This document shows, piece after piece, positions 33,072 to 44,074 of a stretch of 64,000 nt of DNA (position 1 is its first letter; each line of letters begins with the position of its first letter). Below the pieces are notes generated by a model that did not search any database, was not told the origin of the DNA, and saw nothing but the letters and a program-made list of their open reading frames with translations. Both the position numbers and the translations under genes were made by a program. Source of the DNA: Phytophthora sp. 'mugwort' (lineage: Eukaryota > Oomycota > Peronosporomycetes > Peronosporales > Peronosporaceae); NCBI GenBank assembly GCA_033558025.1, contig JAUCEF010000012.1, positions 2,604,001 through 2,668,000 on the forward strand, written 5' to 3'.

Positions 33072-35832
33072 CCGACATTTACCTGTTATAAGGGCCATTT
33101 TGTTATAAGTTCCATCTATATTTAACCAACCACATGACTCCAAATTGGAAGGTGCAACTGTTTGTTGTTAAATTGGCCGATATTATGTTGCTCAATCTGC
33201 AACATAGGTTCTTGTTAAGTTGCTCAATCTGCAACATAAGTTCTTGACGCGTTGGCTGGTTGCAAATGAAAGTTGTTCAAAACACTGTACTCATGACGTC
33301 ATTTTATCATTTGCCTGGGAATGGGACGTCCTCGACAAGGAAGTCCAGGACGGAAGCGCAATAAATACGCACGAACGGCGTACTCATATGTAGATAAGTT
33401 GCATGCGATAGAGCTGTTTGATACCTTTAAATGTTTCGATAAAACTGTAGATGCTGTTTTTGGTGAGCTAGCAACCGACACTGATAGAAAAAAGAAGAAG
33501 AAGACAATTCAAAGGTGGCTAAGAGACCCTGCTTGTACAGTGGATACATGTGCAAAGAGAAGAGGTAGTATGCTGAAAAGCCGTAAACGTGGACTAGCTA
33601 CTGTGCTCTCTGCTGAGGCTGAAGAGCAAATAGTTTTATGGATTAACGCTTCGCGTCGAGAAGGTATCCCTGTATCGACAGGAATGTTAACCCAAAAAGC
33701 TTTGGAAATAGCTGCAGATGAAGGTTTGAGCGCAAACACCTTTCGAGCAACTTCTTCGTGGGCCCGGAGATATTTGTGTCGACACAGGCTCTCAATTCGC
33801 GCACGAACAAGACAAGGACAGACTACCCCTGAAGACGCTGCGCAAGTTGCTGCAGCATTCACAGCTAAGGTGAGGCAAACAATGGTGGAGAAAGGTATTT
33901 CTAAGCTATGCAACGCTGATTAAACTGGTAATTTATTGTATCATCACTTGCTTAGCCTCGGATATTTTACCAACTTTGCCTTAGCTGTATTCTCTGTATT
34001 GCCTCGTAAAACTAAAGACGTGCGCAATGCATGAACTGTGTGGATCAAATGCTCTGGCAAGGATAAAGAGCGTGCGACTGTGATGCTGCTTGCTGATGCA
34101 GACGGCAACAAGCTTCCGTCATTTTTGGTGCTTAAAATGCGCCCATCGACCAAACCGGATGAGCGCGTTGCAAACACCACGTTTCGGCATGGCTTCGGCC
34201 GTACACTATGGGAATTGATCGCCCCACTGCAAACCTCGACGGGCTGCCAAATTTTGGTAGCGGAAAAGGTTGGTGGAATGCCGAGTTGTCCATTGAATTT
34301 TTGAAGTTCCATTTCGCTCAGCGGGAAAACTGCGCAGAGCCGATCTTGTTCCTCTGGGATGATTTTTCTGGGCACTGGACAGAGAAGGTTTGTCAATATG
34401 CAGGGTCTATTAAGGTTGTCTTGCTAAAAGTGCCACCAAGGTACACGTATGTCTGCCGGTTGGCAGACATTGCGTGGAACAATCCGCCCAAAGATCAGCT
34501 TCGTCATGCATGGGTAGCTCAGATGAGAGAGCAGGTCGCTAAGAATCACCGTCTCGAGGCGACGCGACGGGAAGCGGAGGAAGAACAGCATCAGGCGCGG
34601 CAAGCCGAACAGGTGCTGCAGCAATCAGAAGAAATACACGTCCATCTCCACGTTCCTGTTGAGCAAGACGGTGAACATGTAGACGGAGTACGTCAGACGC
34701 CTTCACAACGACAGCTTGAGTCTTTTTTGTGGTCAACGTACCGTGAATGCGATGGACCAGAATCTGACGCCTCGGACAGCAGCAGCAGCATTCGTGCTGC
34801 AAGTGGCAAGCGCCGCCGAAAAACGCGCAAGAAGTCTGGAGCTGAGTTTGAGTTCACCGCCTCATCACGGTCTGATATTGCTGCCTGGATATCAAGCACA
34901 TGGAAGAGCTTGACGGTAGAAATGACTGTCGGCGGGTTCAAGCACATTGGACTTCTGAATGATACCCGCCCTCACAAACCGACGTGAGCGGGCTGCTACA
35001 AGCACTTGCTGAACTTCTGATTGCGTTCTCACTCTCCCGACGTAGCTGTGCCCATCCAGACGATGATGTGGCAACTGCAACAGAAGAGACAAACAGCTCA
35101 GATAGCGATAAAGCCTCATCAATGAATTAGCATTTACTCATGTGTGATAATCACTTCTCTGCTTGCACACCTAAAGATAATGTGCATTATATAACCTGCA
35201 AGCAATCCACAGATAGATGCAACATGTCGTTAGCAATAGCACCCACCTCAGCATCACTAGTTGATCAAGTACACACCTCTGCGTCCTACACACGCGATCT
35301 GCATCAATACGACCGCCCTACGGCTGATGGGGGCCCATCGCCAGCTTTCCAAGCCAATCTGCTGTCTGTGCAGGTAGAATAAGCAGCATGCCGTCAGTCT
35401 TTGATCACACCACCGAGGCAACAAGCTTAGATGCGCACCAAGCTCTCGCACACACTTTAGCGCACACAAATAGGCCAGCGCTAGCAGCTCTTCGCCTCAA
35501 CGTTTGCAGCCGTCCTGTTGGCAAATACGCATACAAAAGACGTCACCGTTAGAAAGCGTATGAGATACAGCAACGTACAGAATGTGAGGAGGTTCGAGGG
35601 CGAGTACATACCTCCTTTTGTGCCGAATTGCGGGCGCGTGCGCGGCGTCGCTGCTGTACAGTCCCCGCGAGTTTTGCGGCTTGGCGTTCAGTTCATGAGT
35701 GTCCGCTTCGCAGCTGTGTGTCCAGGTACAGTTATTATTCGAATAGTACGAAGCATTTGCTTTTGACGCGTTGGCTGTATACCCCTAGCCTCTGATGCAT
35801 TTGTGGTGGCCCGTATAACAGGTAAATGTCGG
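33072..35832 (+). mobile_element. pogo-type DNA transposon with intact terminal inverted repeats
   Basis: The left end CCGACATTTACCTGTTATA (33072 on) and the reverse complement of the right end (to 35832) match over 26 bp with one difference. Both ends are flanked by TA (33070-33071 and 35833-35834), the usual target of Tc1/mariner/pogo elements. The single gene inside is a broken pogo transposase. A further motif, TTGACGCGTTGGCTG, occurs inside both ends (about 33244 and 35764), in the same orientation. Confidence 0.85.
33321..34987 (+). pseudogene. pogo/Tigger-type transposase (CENP-B HTH and DDE_1)
   Basis: From ATG 33321 the frame gives a basic start (MGRPRQGSPGRKRNK), a first helix-turn-helix (LHAIELFDTFKCFDK, TIQRWLRD), and a CENP-B-like second one (EEQIVLWINASRREGIPVS, then SSWARRYLCRHRLSIRAR). 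The DDE part has Asp in SKLCNAD immediately before TAA (33921-33923), WIKCSGKDKERATVMLLAD, and, after a second stop (TGA 34035-34037) and a frameshift near 34250, Asp in LFLWDDFSGHW and Asp in ADIAWNNPPK. A Gln/Glu-rich coiled coil (34560-34640) and Ser-rich tail follow. Because the ends are intact, the element could still be moved by an active relative. Confidence 0.8.
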
Positions 35833-36069
35833 TAATTTATTGTGTGAGAGATCAGAAATCTGATGTCGATCAGTTTGGCTCCCGCTTGACCAATTCGATC
35901 TTTTAAGCCAATCCGCGTCGGGATTACTTTTTTCACATCCTTCAACATGCCTTTCCGCTCGCCGAAGTCCGCATTTTCTGCCCCTCCTTACACTTAACTA
36001 GCACTACTGCGGCTCTCGACCGAGCGGTTGCAGTCCCCATCACGGTACTCCGTTACCCCACGCGAATTT

Positions 36070-36083
36070 CTCATTCCATTTCC
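36070..36083 (+). promoter_or_regulatory. Oomycete initiator-like element
   Basis: CTCATTCCATTTCC resembles the oomycete initiator consensus (CTCATTYYNCAWTTT) and lies 2 nt before the AIF-like start codon. If used, the 5' leader would be only a few nucleotides or the true start could be a later Met. The 250 bp upstream (35835-36069) shows nothing else that I recognise. Confidence 0.4.
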
Positions 36084-36085
36084 TC

Positions 36086-37789
36086 ATGTGGCGCTCGTGG
36101 TTCCGCGCACGCTCGGCTCTCCCCGCCGCGGCGCTGTCTGTCGGCCTGTTTTCCGTCGCTTCTTCCTCGTCCCTGAACGAGCCCGTGAAGCCTCCGTCCG
36201 ACGTGCCGCTTGGGGGCTTCGCCGCTGCGCCGCCGCCGTCTGCGCCGTCCCCCGGCGGCGACAAGATGCGACTGGCACGCCGCTTCACGCGTCGCAAGCA
36301 GACCAAACACCATCGCTACGTCATTGTAGGCTCGGGAACGGCTGCTAACGCTGCTATTGAAGCCATCCGCCAAGAGGACGCCACTGCTGATATCCTCGTG
36401 CTCAGCGACGAGAACGCGCTGCCTCGTCTCGACTTTAGCGGCCACCAGGACGACGACAAAGAAGAAGATGTGGAGGAGCTTCTGGCACCCGCCCTACTGG
36501 AGAGCTACAACGAGTGGCGTCGCCATCTGAGCGCGCGTTTCGAGGAAGATGCGGCTTCGTCTGCTGCCAATGGGCCCCCGCCACTGACGCTGCTACTGGA
36601 CAAGCGGCCACTCGAGTTCGACGTGGAGAAGAACCGCGTGCTGCTTGGAGACGGCACGGAGGTGCGTTACGAACGCTGCCTCATCGCGTCGGCTGGTCGA
36701 CCTCGGCACTTTTACGTGCTGGACAGCGATCGCGTGTCGTACGCACTCAAGGACCGTGTCAACACGTGCACAACGCGCGCAGACTTCGTGCGTCTGGATC
36801 AACTGGCGGCTGGAGGGTCCGAGGAAGGAGGCGGCGACGTGCAGAGCGTGCTGGTCATTGGCGCGGGCTTCTTGGGCTGCGAAGTGGCCTGCGCCTTGGC
36901 CACAGACCCACGGAACGACCATCTCAAGACCAAGTTGGTGTTTGTGGAGCAGGCACCTGTAGCCAGGACGCTGCCGCCGTATCTGGCGGAGGAGCTGGCG
37001 CGTCGACTCAGTCGCGCCGGCGTGGACGTGGTGCCGGACCGACTGGTCACGAGTCTTCGCCCTAGTGTGGACGACGACGACAATGAGAATGACAGCGGCG
37101 TGACAGTCGGCGTCCTGGGGAAGGATAAACCCGAAGCGTCTTTAGATGCCGACTATGTGGTACTAGCATCGACACACACGGACCCAGCTACGACACTGCG
37201 CATGGGACGTGCAACTCGTGCTGGAGGAGGTCTCGAGCGGGACGAGAAGAACGGCGGACTCGTGGTCAATGCCCAGCTTGAAGCTGTTTCTGGTCTCTTT
37301 GTCGCTGGTAATGCCGCTAGTTACTACGATCTGTACCTGGGACGACGACGTGTGGACCGATACGACCACGCAGTGAACAGCGGCCTCACAGCTGGCCGTA
37401 ATATGGCCAGGTCTCTTAGCGGCGCTGGAAAGATGAAGACATATCGTCACCAGCCTTTGTTCCGCAGCCATTTACCAGGTGTCGGCGTGTTGATTGAAGG
37501 TATTGGGGAGGTTGATTCGTCCTTACGCACCGTGGGAGTGTGGGTACAGCCGCCTAACGTCGGTACAGGCTCTAATAACGGTCGAGGAATGCCATACGAA
37601 CGTGGTGTTGTATACTACCTGAAGGGTAACAAGATCATGGGCATTGTGTTGTGGAATGCCTCGGATGTGTTGGAGAGTGCACGCCAATTGATGCTCTCAC
37701 GACCAGAGATCCGCGATAATGTGGTGGAAGAGCTCAAGCACACGATCTCATTGGCGCCAAACGAGTGGCTGCATGTCATGTCGACGTAA
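36086..37789 (+). CDS. AIF-like mitochondrial FAD/NAD oxidoreductase
   Basis: Single-exon gene of 567 residues. AIF proteins are mitochondrial flavoproteins that oxidise NAD(P)H and support respiratory complex assembly. The N-terminus (MWRSWFRARSALPAAALSVG) is Arg-rich and amphipathic, like a mitochondrial presequence, followed by a Pro-rich linker. A FAD-binding Rossmann motif, YVIVGSGTAANAAIEAIR, is at about residues 77-94, and the NAD-binding motif VLVIGAGFLGCEVACALA is at about 253-270. A flavin-binding GLFVAGNAASYYD block is near 410, and the C-terminal part has GVGVLIEGIGEVDSSLRT as in the AIF C-terminal domain. The next gene starts only 100 bp downstream on the same strand. Confidence 0.85.
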   Translation: MWRSWFRARSALPAAALSVGLFSVASSSSLNEPVKPPSDVPLGGFAAAPPPSAPSPGGDKMRLARRFTRRKQTKHHRYVIVGSGTAANAAIEAIRQEDATADILVLSDENALPRLDFSGHQDDDKEEDVEELLAPALLESYNEWRRHLSARFEEDAASSAANGPPPLTLLLDKRPLEFDVEKNRVLLGDGTEVRYERCLIASAGRPRHFYVLDSDRVSYALKDRVNTCTTRADFVRLDQLAAGGSEEGGGDVQSVLVIGAGFLGCEVACALATDPRNDHLKTKLVFVEQAPVARTLPPYLAEELARRLSRAGVDVVPDRLVTSLRPSVDDDDNENDSGVTVGVLGKDKPEASLDADYVVLASTHTDPATTLRMGRATRAGGGLERDEKNGGLVVNAQLEAVSGLFVAGNAASYYDLYLGRRRVDRYDHAVNSGLTAGRNMARSLSGAGKMKTYRHQPLFRSHLPGVGVLIEGIGEVDSSLRTVGVWVQPPNVGTGSNNGRGMPYERGVVYYLKGNKIMGIVLWNASDVLESARQLMLSRPEIRDNVVEELKHTISLAPNEWLHVMST

Positions 37790-37889
37790 AAGGTGCGAGG
37801 AGGAGGGGCACCAGGTCATATCGGGGATAATGTGGCATTCATGGGGGTCTTTTGACTGTTGTTATATCTCACAGAACGCGACGAAATGA

Positions 37890-40800
37890 ATGAAAAATGA
37901 CGAAAGTTCTGCCGTCATCTCCAAGTTTAGTCGTTTAATTCGAGCTAATCGTTGCAGACTGTTCCGTTTTTGTCTGCTTAAAGCGTCGGTTGGTACTCAC
38001 ACAAGACGAAGACCCTCTCCACATTCGAGCTGCGTGATGAAGAAGTCGACGAGAGTGTACGTTGGGGATGAGAACAGCTCTACGTTGACTGCTGTGGATT
38101 CGAGTGCTGCTGAACGGAAGGCGAAGAGGAAGTTCGTAGCCAGATTGTCGCACGATATCTCGACGGAGCAGTTGTTTTCCGATGAGCTTATTGACGGGAA
38201 AGTGGCAGATGGAGACGATGAGAACGACTCGGACATTGACAGCGCTGGCCACGTCTTGAAGGAAGGAGACGATACGGGAAACGCCAAGCAGGGCGGAGGG
38301 ATGTATCGCATTGAATCGCACTCGGCGTTGAGCTCTCTGGAAGCGAAACATCTTGAAAAAGTGCCAACTACGGACGGAAGCCTCAGTGGATCAATGGAGC
38401 CGCGACCTACAGCACGGACGCACAAGCTGGCGCCACTCGCTGGGAGTCCGAGTACCCACAACGCTGACGTAGTTACCACTGCATCGACTTTCCGACCATC
38501 TACGTTGTTCCCGACCCCGGAAAAGGAGGAGCTCCCGATGCGGCAGCAGCCTCTAGTGTGTGTGCCGTGCAGCAAGAGTCGAGAGATGCCACCGATGCAT
38601 TGTGCTGCATACAGTGGCCATGTAACTTGCCTAGAATTTCTCCTCGTAGACGGAGAACTTCCAGAAGATGAAAGCGAGAAGAAGGCGAACTGGTTCGACA
38701 AGAAGCAGCGAACTCCGTTGTTCTACGCGTGTGCAGCAGACCGACTCGAGTGTTGCACTCTCTTGGCGCGTGTACGTCGCGTGTGGCTGAACCAGCCAGA
38801 TCGACAGATGGACACACCAGTGCACGTATGTTGTTTCTTTGGCTGGCACAAGTGCTTGCAGTTACTCTTGGATGCTGGTGCAGATCCACATGGTCGCAAT
38901 GCGAAAGGTTTCAAGCCCTCCCACTTGGCAGCTACGCCCGAGTGTCTTGAAGTACTACTAGCGTTTGGTGACGACTTGCTACAAGGCGATAAACTCGGTC
39001 GTTCACCTCTTTTTGTCGCCTGTGCCCGGAATCGTGTGGCGTGCGTTGAGTTCCTGTGTGCTTGGAACAACCAATCGCGTGCGTGGATGTTGGAGCTTGA
39101 AGACCAGCGTGGTGACCGTGCTATCCATGCAGCAGCGTGTAATGGCAGCACTGCTTCTCTGGCTGTGCTGCTGCGCTACGGTGCCGACCCACTGACGAAC
39201 AATGCGAAGGGTATGAGTCCAAAGGATTTAGCTGTCACCAACAAACACCCAGAGAGTGAAGCGCTCCTTATTCAAGCTGAATTGGAACTGGCAGCAAGTG
39301 TTGGTACATCGTGGCTAGCTCCTGCCAATGCAGCCGACAATGGAGACAACAATTACGGTGAATTAAAAGCTGAAGGTAGCAACGGCAACTGGGTTCAGTG
39401 CTGGGATAATGACAGCGGACAGGCCTTTTACTACAACAATCTCACGGGAAAATGTCAATGGGAGGTTCCACTTGGGTTTGAGGCTTGTCTGAAGCTGCAA
39501 CAAGCACAGAACACGACGAGCCAGAGCCAGCAATACGACCAATATTCCGAGACATCAAGAGAAACAGAAGATGACAATGAAGAGTACGTCTGGGTGAAGA
39601 AGAAGAAGCAAGCGGTGTGCGTCGTTACTGGCCGTGAAACGGAGTGGACAGCAGTGCAGGATCCAGTGTCACGAGCGATTTACTACAAGAACACACGGAC
39701 CGGTCAATCCCAATGGGAAGAGCCCGATGCAGTGCGAGAGCTCGCAAGTGCCTCTGGGGCACGTACATCTCAAGAAGCCTCGCGGGTGTGGGAAGGACTC
39801 GATAAATCTCGCTCGGCGCTGGCTGCTGCAATAGCCCGTGAAAAACGCAGACAACTTGAGGCTCATGAGCAGACACTGATCCAGGCGAGACTCTACGTGC
39901 GTCAACGACGGGAGGATATCACCAAGCGCGAGGAACAGGCTCGTTTGACGCAGCTGCTACCGCGTTCATCGTTCGTGCGACGTAAGAAACAATCGATGAT
40001 GATGAAGGTGACAACACACAACCGACAGGCCACCAAGACCACTACAAGAGTCAGAAACACGAGAGACAAGAGCCAGTCGAGTCTTGGTGAGGCCTTGACC
40101 GAGAATGATGAAGACACTGAAGGCCTTGGAGACACGAACGATGAAGAAAGTGAGGAAGGAGGAGCCGAAGCTCGATTGGAAGAGATTTGTTCTAACGAAC
40201 CGGCGCTGGATATGTTTATAAGCACATATCTAAAGCTTCGTGGTGTGCGGGATTTGCAGGTACTCACCACTGAAAAACGCTTGAGCAATTGTTTGTTTCA
40301 TTACTATGTGGCGCTCGTAGATCCAGTTCATCAACGCGGCATGAGCAAGAGTCAATTTCGAGTTGTGCTGCGAGATATGAGTGTGATTCCAGGTGGAGCC
40401 CCAGCTTCGTCATCTTCGTTAGTATCATCTCGAAGTGGTGGAGCGTCTGCTCTTAGTACACCGCCACTCAAACTTCACGTGACTGACCTCATTTTTTCTC
40501 AAGCGGAACGTACAATGGCTCAAGAAGGATCACCGACGCATGCATCACGGATGGCTCACCGTCAGGCAGCTCCACTAGCTGTTGGAGCGGATACCCACTT
40601 GAGTCTGAATGGGTTTACAACAGCGATGTTCATTGTTCGTGAACGGGTAGTCGCGCAGGCAGAAGAATCGATCCAACAAGCAGGAGGAGAAGATCCTGAG
40701 ATCGAAGACGATGAGGAATGGTTCATGCTGCGCTACCTCGTGCCACTTTCACTACGTCTTGGAGCACGACTGCTGACTCAAATTCGTCGTTGTAAAGAGC

Positions 40801-41456
40801 TCGATCTTCAACTCACAGGGTCCAACGAACCTACTGCAGTAGCTGCGCGTCACTTATTAGCAGCTAATCGAGCTGCGGTCCAGTTGTTGCATCATCACTA
40901 CTCTCGGCGTGAGCTGCAGGCGGATCCTGAGGGGATTATCTCGACGCGACAAACAGCACCAGCTCCTCGTCGAATGGCAATGCTCACCTTTCGGGGAATA
41001 GCGATGTTTGCTACTGATTTCAACTTACTAACACCAGGTGCTGGTCTCCCAGCGCTGCAGTTTCTTCTCGAAGCAATCAACTGGATATCCGGCAGCGCTC
41101 ACACTGAAGTCATTTCGTTCGAGAAGTTTCAATTAGTCTTGATCATGTTAGCGGCGCTCCCGTTAGCAGCACCCAGCGCTAGTCCCTGGGCTTCGTTGAT
41201 TGGAGACGGTGGCAGCTCTGGAGCTTCTCAAATTGGTTCACGACCTCTTGTCGAGCCGTTGACTGCGTTCTTCAAGAAACTGGCAGCAAGTCCAGCACTT
41301 GTTCGAGTTACAGCCGAGTCAAACATCGGTCTCAATGAGGACGGGGTAGGCGACGTGGGAACAGCTTTGATAACTAGCAACCCACAATCGCTCTTTGTTT
41401 TGGAACCACCTTCCCATAATCCAAGCTCGTTGAACAACCAACAGGAAAGGACTTGA
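37890..41456 (+). CDS. Ankyrin-repeat and double WW domain protein
   Basis: An uninterrupted frame of 1188 residues. After a disordered start, ankyrin repeats span about residues 230-470 (for example MPPMHCAAYSGHVTCLEFLL, TPVHVCCFFGWHKCLQLLLD, GDRAIHAAACNGSTASLAVL). Two WW domains follow: WVQCWDNDSGQAFYYNNLTG ending CQWEVP at about 501, and WTAVQDPVSRAIYYKNTRTG ending SQWEEP at about 585. WW domains bind Pro-rich ligands, so a scaffold role is plausible. A Lys/Arg/Glu-rich helix (about 640-690) and a helical C-terminal half of unknown type complete it. ATG 37890 is the first in frame; ATG 38037 (MKKSTRVYVGDE) is an alternative that removes a basic 49-residue leader. I know no named family with this exact layout. 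Confidence 0.85.
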   Translation: MKNDESSAVISKFSRLIRANRCRLFRFCLLKASVGTHTRRRPSPHSSCVMKKSTRVYVGDENSSTLTAVDSSAAERKAKRKFVARLSHDISTEQLFSDELIDGKVADGDDENDSDIDSAGHVLKEGDDTGNAKQGGGMYRIESHSALSSLEAKHLEKVPTTDGSLSGSMEPRPTARTHKLAPLAGSPSTHNADVVTTASTFRPSTLFPTPEKEELPMRQQPLVCVPCSKSREMPPMHCAAYSGHVTCLEFLLVDGELPEDESEKKANWFDKKQRTPLFYACAADRLECCTLLARVRRVWLNQPDRQMDTPVHVCCFFGWHKCLQLLLDAGADPHGRNAKGFKPSHLAATPECLEVLLAFGDDLLQGDKLGRSPLFVACARNRVACVEFLCAWNNQSRAWMLELEDQRGDRAIHAAACNGSTASLAVLLRYGADPLTNNAKGMSPKDLAVTNKHPESEALLIQAELELAASVGTSWLAPANAADNGDNNYGELKAEGSNGNWVQCWDNDSGQAFYYNNLTGKCQWEVPLGFEACLKLQQAQNTTSQSQQYDQYSETSRETEDDNEEYVWVKKKKQAVCVVTGRETEWTAVQDPVSRAIYYKNTRTGQSQWEEPDAVRELASASGARTSQEASRVWEGLDKSRSALAAAIAREKRRQLEAHEQTLIQARLYVRQRREDITKREEQARLTQLLPRSSFVRRKKQSMMMKVTTHNRQATKTTTRVRNTRDKSQSSLGEALTENDEDTEGLGDTNDEESEEGGAEARLEEICSNEPALDMFISTYLKLRGVRDLQVLTTEKRLSNCLFHYYVALVDPVHQRGMSKSQFRVVLRDMSVIPGGAPASSSSLVSSRSGGASALSTPPLKLHVTDLIFSQAERTMAQEGSPTHASRMAHRQAAPLAVGADTHLSLNGFTTAMFIVRERVVAQAEESIQQAGGEDPEIEDDEEWFMLRYLVPLSLRLGARLLTQIRRCKELDLQLTGSNEPTAVAARHLLAANRAAVQLLHHHYSRRELQADPEGIISTRQTAPAPRRMAMLTFRGIAMFATDFNLLTPGAGLPALQFLLEAINWISGSAHTEVISFEKFQLVLIMLAALPLAAPSASPWASLIGDGGSSGASQIGSRPLVEPLTAFFKKLAASPALVRVTAESNIGLNEDGVGDVGTALITSNPQSLFVLEPPSHNPSSLNNQQERT

Positions 41457-41559
41457 ATGTTACGATGAGAAGGAGACGGACATGGACCAGCAGTGGAGAC
41501 ACTTTCGTTGACATTTTTGGGGCGAGGAGAGTCCAGTTTGCTCCGTATTTACAAAGGCG

Positions 41560-43302
41560 TTAGTGTTCGTATTCTGGCTCGGCTTCATTGGCCTCACACG
41601 ACTTCGACAACGCCGGAGTGCTGTTGCTGTGGCTCAAGTGCATCGTCTTCTCGGTCGTCTTCTTGGTGTAGCGGTAGGTGGATTCCGCCATGACTTGCAA
41701 CGCTGAGATTCTCCCCCACAGCGGTGCTGAACTGTTCACGCTTGTCGCTTGTCGTCTCCACACGTCGTCGCTTTCCAGATCTTCGAGGTCTTCGAGCGTC
41801 ATGGGCTTTTGCTTAAGCGTCAACAGATAGTTCCGTTCGTCTTCACTGCCAGTCAGATCGTCATAATGGTCTTCTCGCTGCTCGGTGGGGGCCTTGGAGT
41901 CCATCAACAAGCTGTCCAAAGCCTGTAGGGACTGTCGTGTCACTGTTTCATCGACAGCATCGTCGTCTTTCACGCGTGTTGGGCCAACGGAAGCTGCAAA
42001 TTTCACCCTCGCTGGGCTCCGCAACGGGTTATCAGTCCCAGGTGGGCCAGCTGAAGCCGACAGGTCGACTCGACGACGCGGTTTAACCACCTTGAAGGCT
42101 CGGCTGCGAGGCTGAGCTCCTCTTGGCGACGTGAGTGCCCCGTATTGACCCGCCCGGATCTCTTGACGAGCGATGGCCACCGCGTCCTCGTCGGTCGTAC
42201 GGGAGATGCAAGGCGTGCAGAGTTCCACCGTGACCAAGTGCGTCTCTTTACTCCCGAAGACGCCAGGGAAGAGCAACTTCTGGCTCACGCTACAGCGCGA
42301 ACACATGCGGACACCGCACATCTCGCAGCGCGAAGGCGAACTGAAGGCGCGGTCCAGCCCCTTCGTACACAACGGACACAGCGACGGCGAGACTAACGCT
42401 CCGGCCGGCGGGAGCTTGCGTTTATGTTGCAAACGCCACGCCAATTTCCTTTGCTGCGCACAGACGCCTGCCTTCCAGAAATACGTGAGTCCGTTCGCAG
42501 TAGACAAGAGCGCGAGACTGTCGAGTACGCGACCTCGAGCTGCTACTCGTCCTGTCATGAAGACGTCCACTAGGTTCGAGTCGTTCTCTCGCGGTCGCAG
42601 CAACACACAGGAGGACACTCGCGCTCTGACAAGTCCCAGCTCTTTTCTCAGCTCTGGATAGTGTGGCAGCTTCACCGAGTGGATGAGGAAGTGACCGAGC
42701 TTGGAGCCGTCCGTGCGGACTTTGATGCCAGTGTGCTCTACGTACACGATGTCTCGAGGTAACACAACGGCGCCCATAGCGGCCGGATGGGCCTTGACGA
42801 GCCATTTCAAGCCCAGGAACCGGAACGGGTGGGCGATCGTCGGTCCTTTGAGCTCCTGCAGCACCTGAGCGTCCACCACTTCATCGTCTGAGACGACGGC
42901 CTTGGCCATCACGTGAGCTGCTGTAGGCGTGTGGATACCATACACGACGTCCTCCAGCTTCCCTTCGAGCGTACCGACGGCCAGCAATTGGGGTAGCGGC
43001 CAGTCGTCGTCGCTCTGAGACCCGAGTACGGTGCTGGCACTGGCGGTAGACGCCCCGGTCCGGTGGCATTGGCGGTGGAATGCGACGCTGGACCGTTCGC
43101 GGAAGACGGTGATGCGCTCGCGTGTCTTGAGCGGCTTCCAACGGCGCTTGTCCACCACAGATTCGTCTTGATGCACGTGCTGGTCAAGCTGGCGCTCGGC
43201 CAGTTCCAGCTGCCGCTCCGCCAACGTCTCCAGCGCCTCTTGCTCCTCGACGGACAGCTGCACGTACGGGAAGGCCTCACGTGACAGTGGGAACCTCTTC
43301 AT
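41560..43302 (-). CDS. START-related and FYVE-like zinc finger protein, 580 residues
   Basis: Oomycetes have a large family with a START-like lipid-binding domain followed by a FYVE-type zinc finger. The start ATG 43302 gives MKRFPLSREAFPYVQLS, closely resembling the start of the paralogue at 47890, so I prefer it over the upstream open sequence without ATG. The START part includes LAVGTLEGKLEDVVYGIHTP, HPFRFLGLKWLVKAHPAAMG and LPRDIVYVEHTGIKVRTDGS. The zinc finger (about 315-375) has paired cysteines CPLC, CEMC, CSRC and CTPC, but lacks the RRHHCR core, so phosphoinositide binding is uncertain. The C-terminal part is Asp/Glu/Ser-rich with a helix WGRISALQVMAESTYRYT. It converges on the ankyrin/WW gene, with 103 bp between stops. 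Confidence 0.85.
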   Translation of the reverse strand: MKRFPLSREAFPYVQLSVEEQEALETLAERQLELAERQLDQHVHQDESVVDKRRWKPLKTRERITVFRERSSVAFHRQCHRTGASTASASTVLGSQSDDDWPLPQLLAVGTLEGKLEDVVYGIHTPTAAHVMAKAVVSDDEVVDAQVLQELKGPTIAHPFRFLGLKWLVKAHPAAMGAVVLPRDIVYVEHTGIKVRTDGSKLGHFLIHSVKLPHYPELRKELGLVRARVSSCVLLRPRENDSNLVDVFMTGRVAARGRVLDSLALLSTANGLTYFWKAGVCAQQRKLAWRLQHKRKLPPAGALVSPSLCPLCTKGLDRAFSSPSRCEMCGVRMCSRCSVSQKLLFPGVFGSKETHLVTVELCTPCISRTTDEDAVAIARQEIRAGQYGALTSPRGAQPRSRAFKVVKPRRRVDLSASAGPPGTDNPLRSPARVKFAASVGPTRVKDDDAVDETVTRQSLQALDSLLMDSKAPTEQREDHYDDLTGSEDERNYLLTLKQKPMTLEDLEDLESDDVWRRQATSVNSSAPLWGRISALQVMAESTYRYTKKTTEKTMHLSHSNSTPALSKSCEANEAEPEYEH

Positions 43303-44070
43303 TAGGCTGTTGACTAGTAGCGAGGACTCAACGTGCGCGTCAGACGGCAGATTGAAGAGTGGCGTCAACAGGATCAACAGTGACGAAATGAAACATACGC
43401 TGTAACTTTACGCCATGAAAAAGTCGGATGCCTACCTCTTCATAACGAATACTTGTTCGAATATTTATGTAGTACTTAAGAGTACTACGGTACGAAGTAC
43501 TACAGTGAACGATTCAAAAGAACTGCATGAACTCATGATTGTTATAGTTAATATAATAGCCAAAGTTAGAGAGTGCGTCTCGCGCATCTGGATATTGGGC
43601 AATGTACACTTGAAGTTCGTCAGCTCGTGTAAGTAATGGCGTGTAATGTTCAGCAATCGAGCTCGTCGCCATCACCAGCAGCAAACAGCAAGAGCTCTCT
43701 GTATCCCAGCGGCTTCAGGTGGCAGCAATAGTCGCTGAACCAGATCCAAGTTTTCTCGCGTCTTATCCAAGTTGGTTCGCGCTGGCTTTGTGCAACGCAG
43801 CAACGAGTGGGTCCGTACGGAGGGATTTAGACTTGTCAGAAGTCAAAAAGGGTCTTCCCGTCTAAGGGCGGACCGATGGCCAGTCCGCCCTCCCTCGTGA
43901 CGCATGCCATGTGTCGATAGAGAACAGTATTGAGATACCTGTATCCAATCCGGCTCTTGTCGTTTGACATGCACTGCAACGACTGACAAGCAAACATTAT
44001 TTTTAGATTGAGAGCAGGTTTATGGTAATTTAATGTTTAGCTCATGAGAACTCTTCTACCGATGAGAAGA
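43303..44070. other. Non-coding stretch between START paralogues
   Basis: No gene seen. A short symmetrical TAGTACTTAAGAGTACTAC-type sequence lies near 43470-43490. Confidence 0.5.
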
Positions 44071-44074
44071 GCAC

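Noticed and set aside
36086..37470. Long frames on both strands overlapping the AIF-like gene
   Set aside because: They are GC-driven shadows of the real frame; no motif is present in them.
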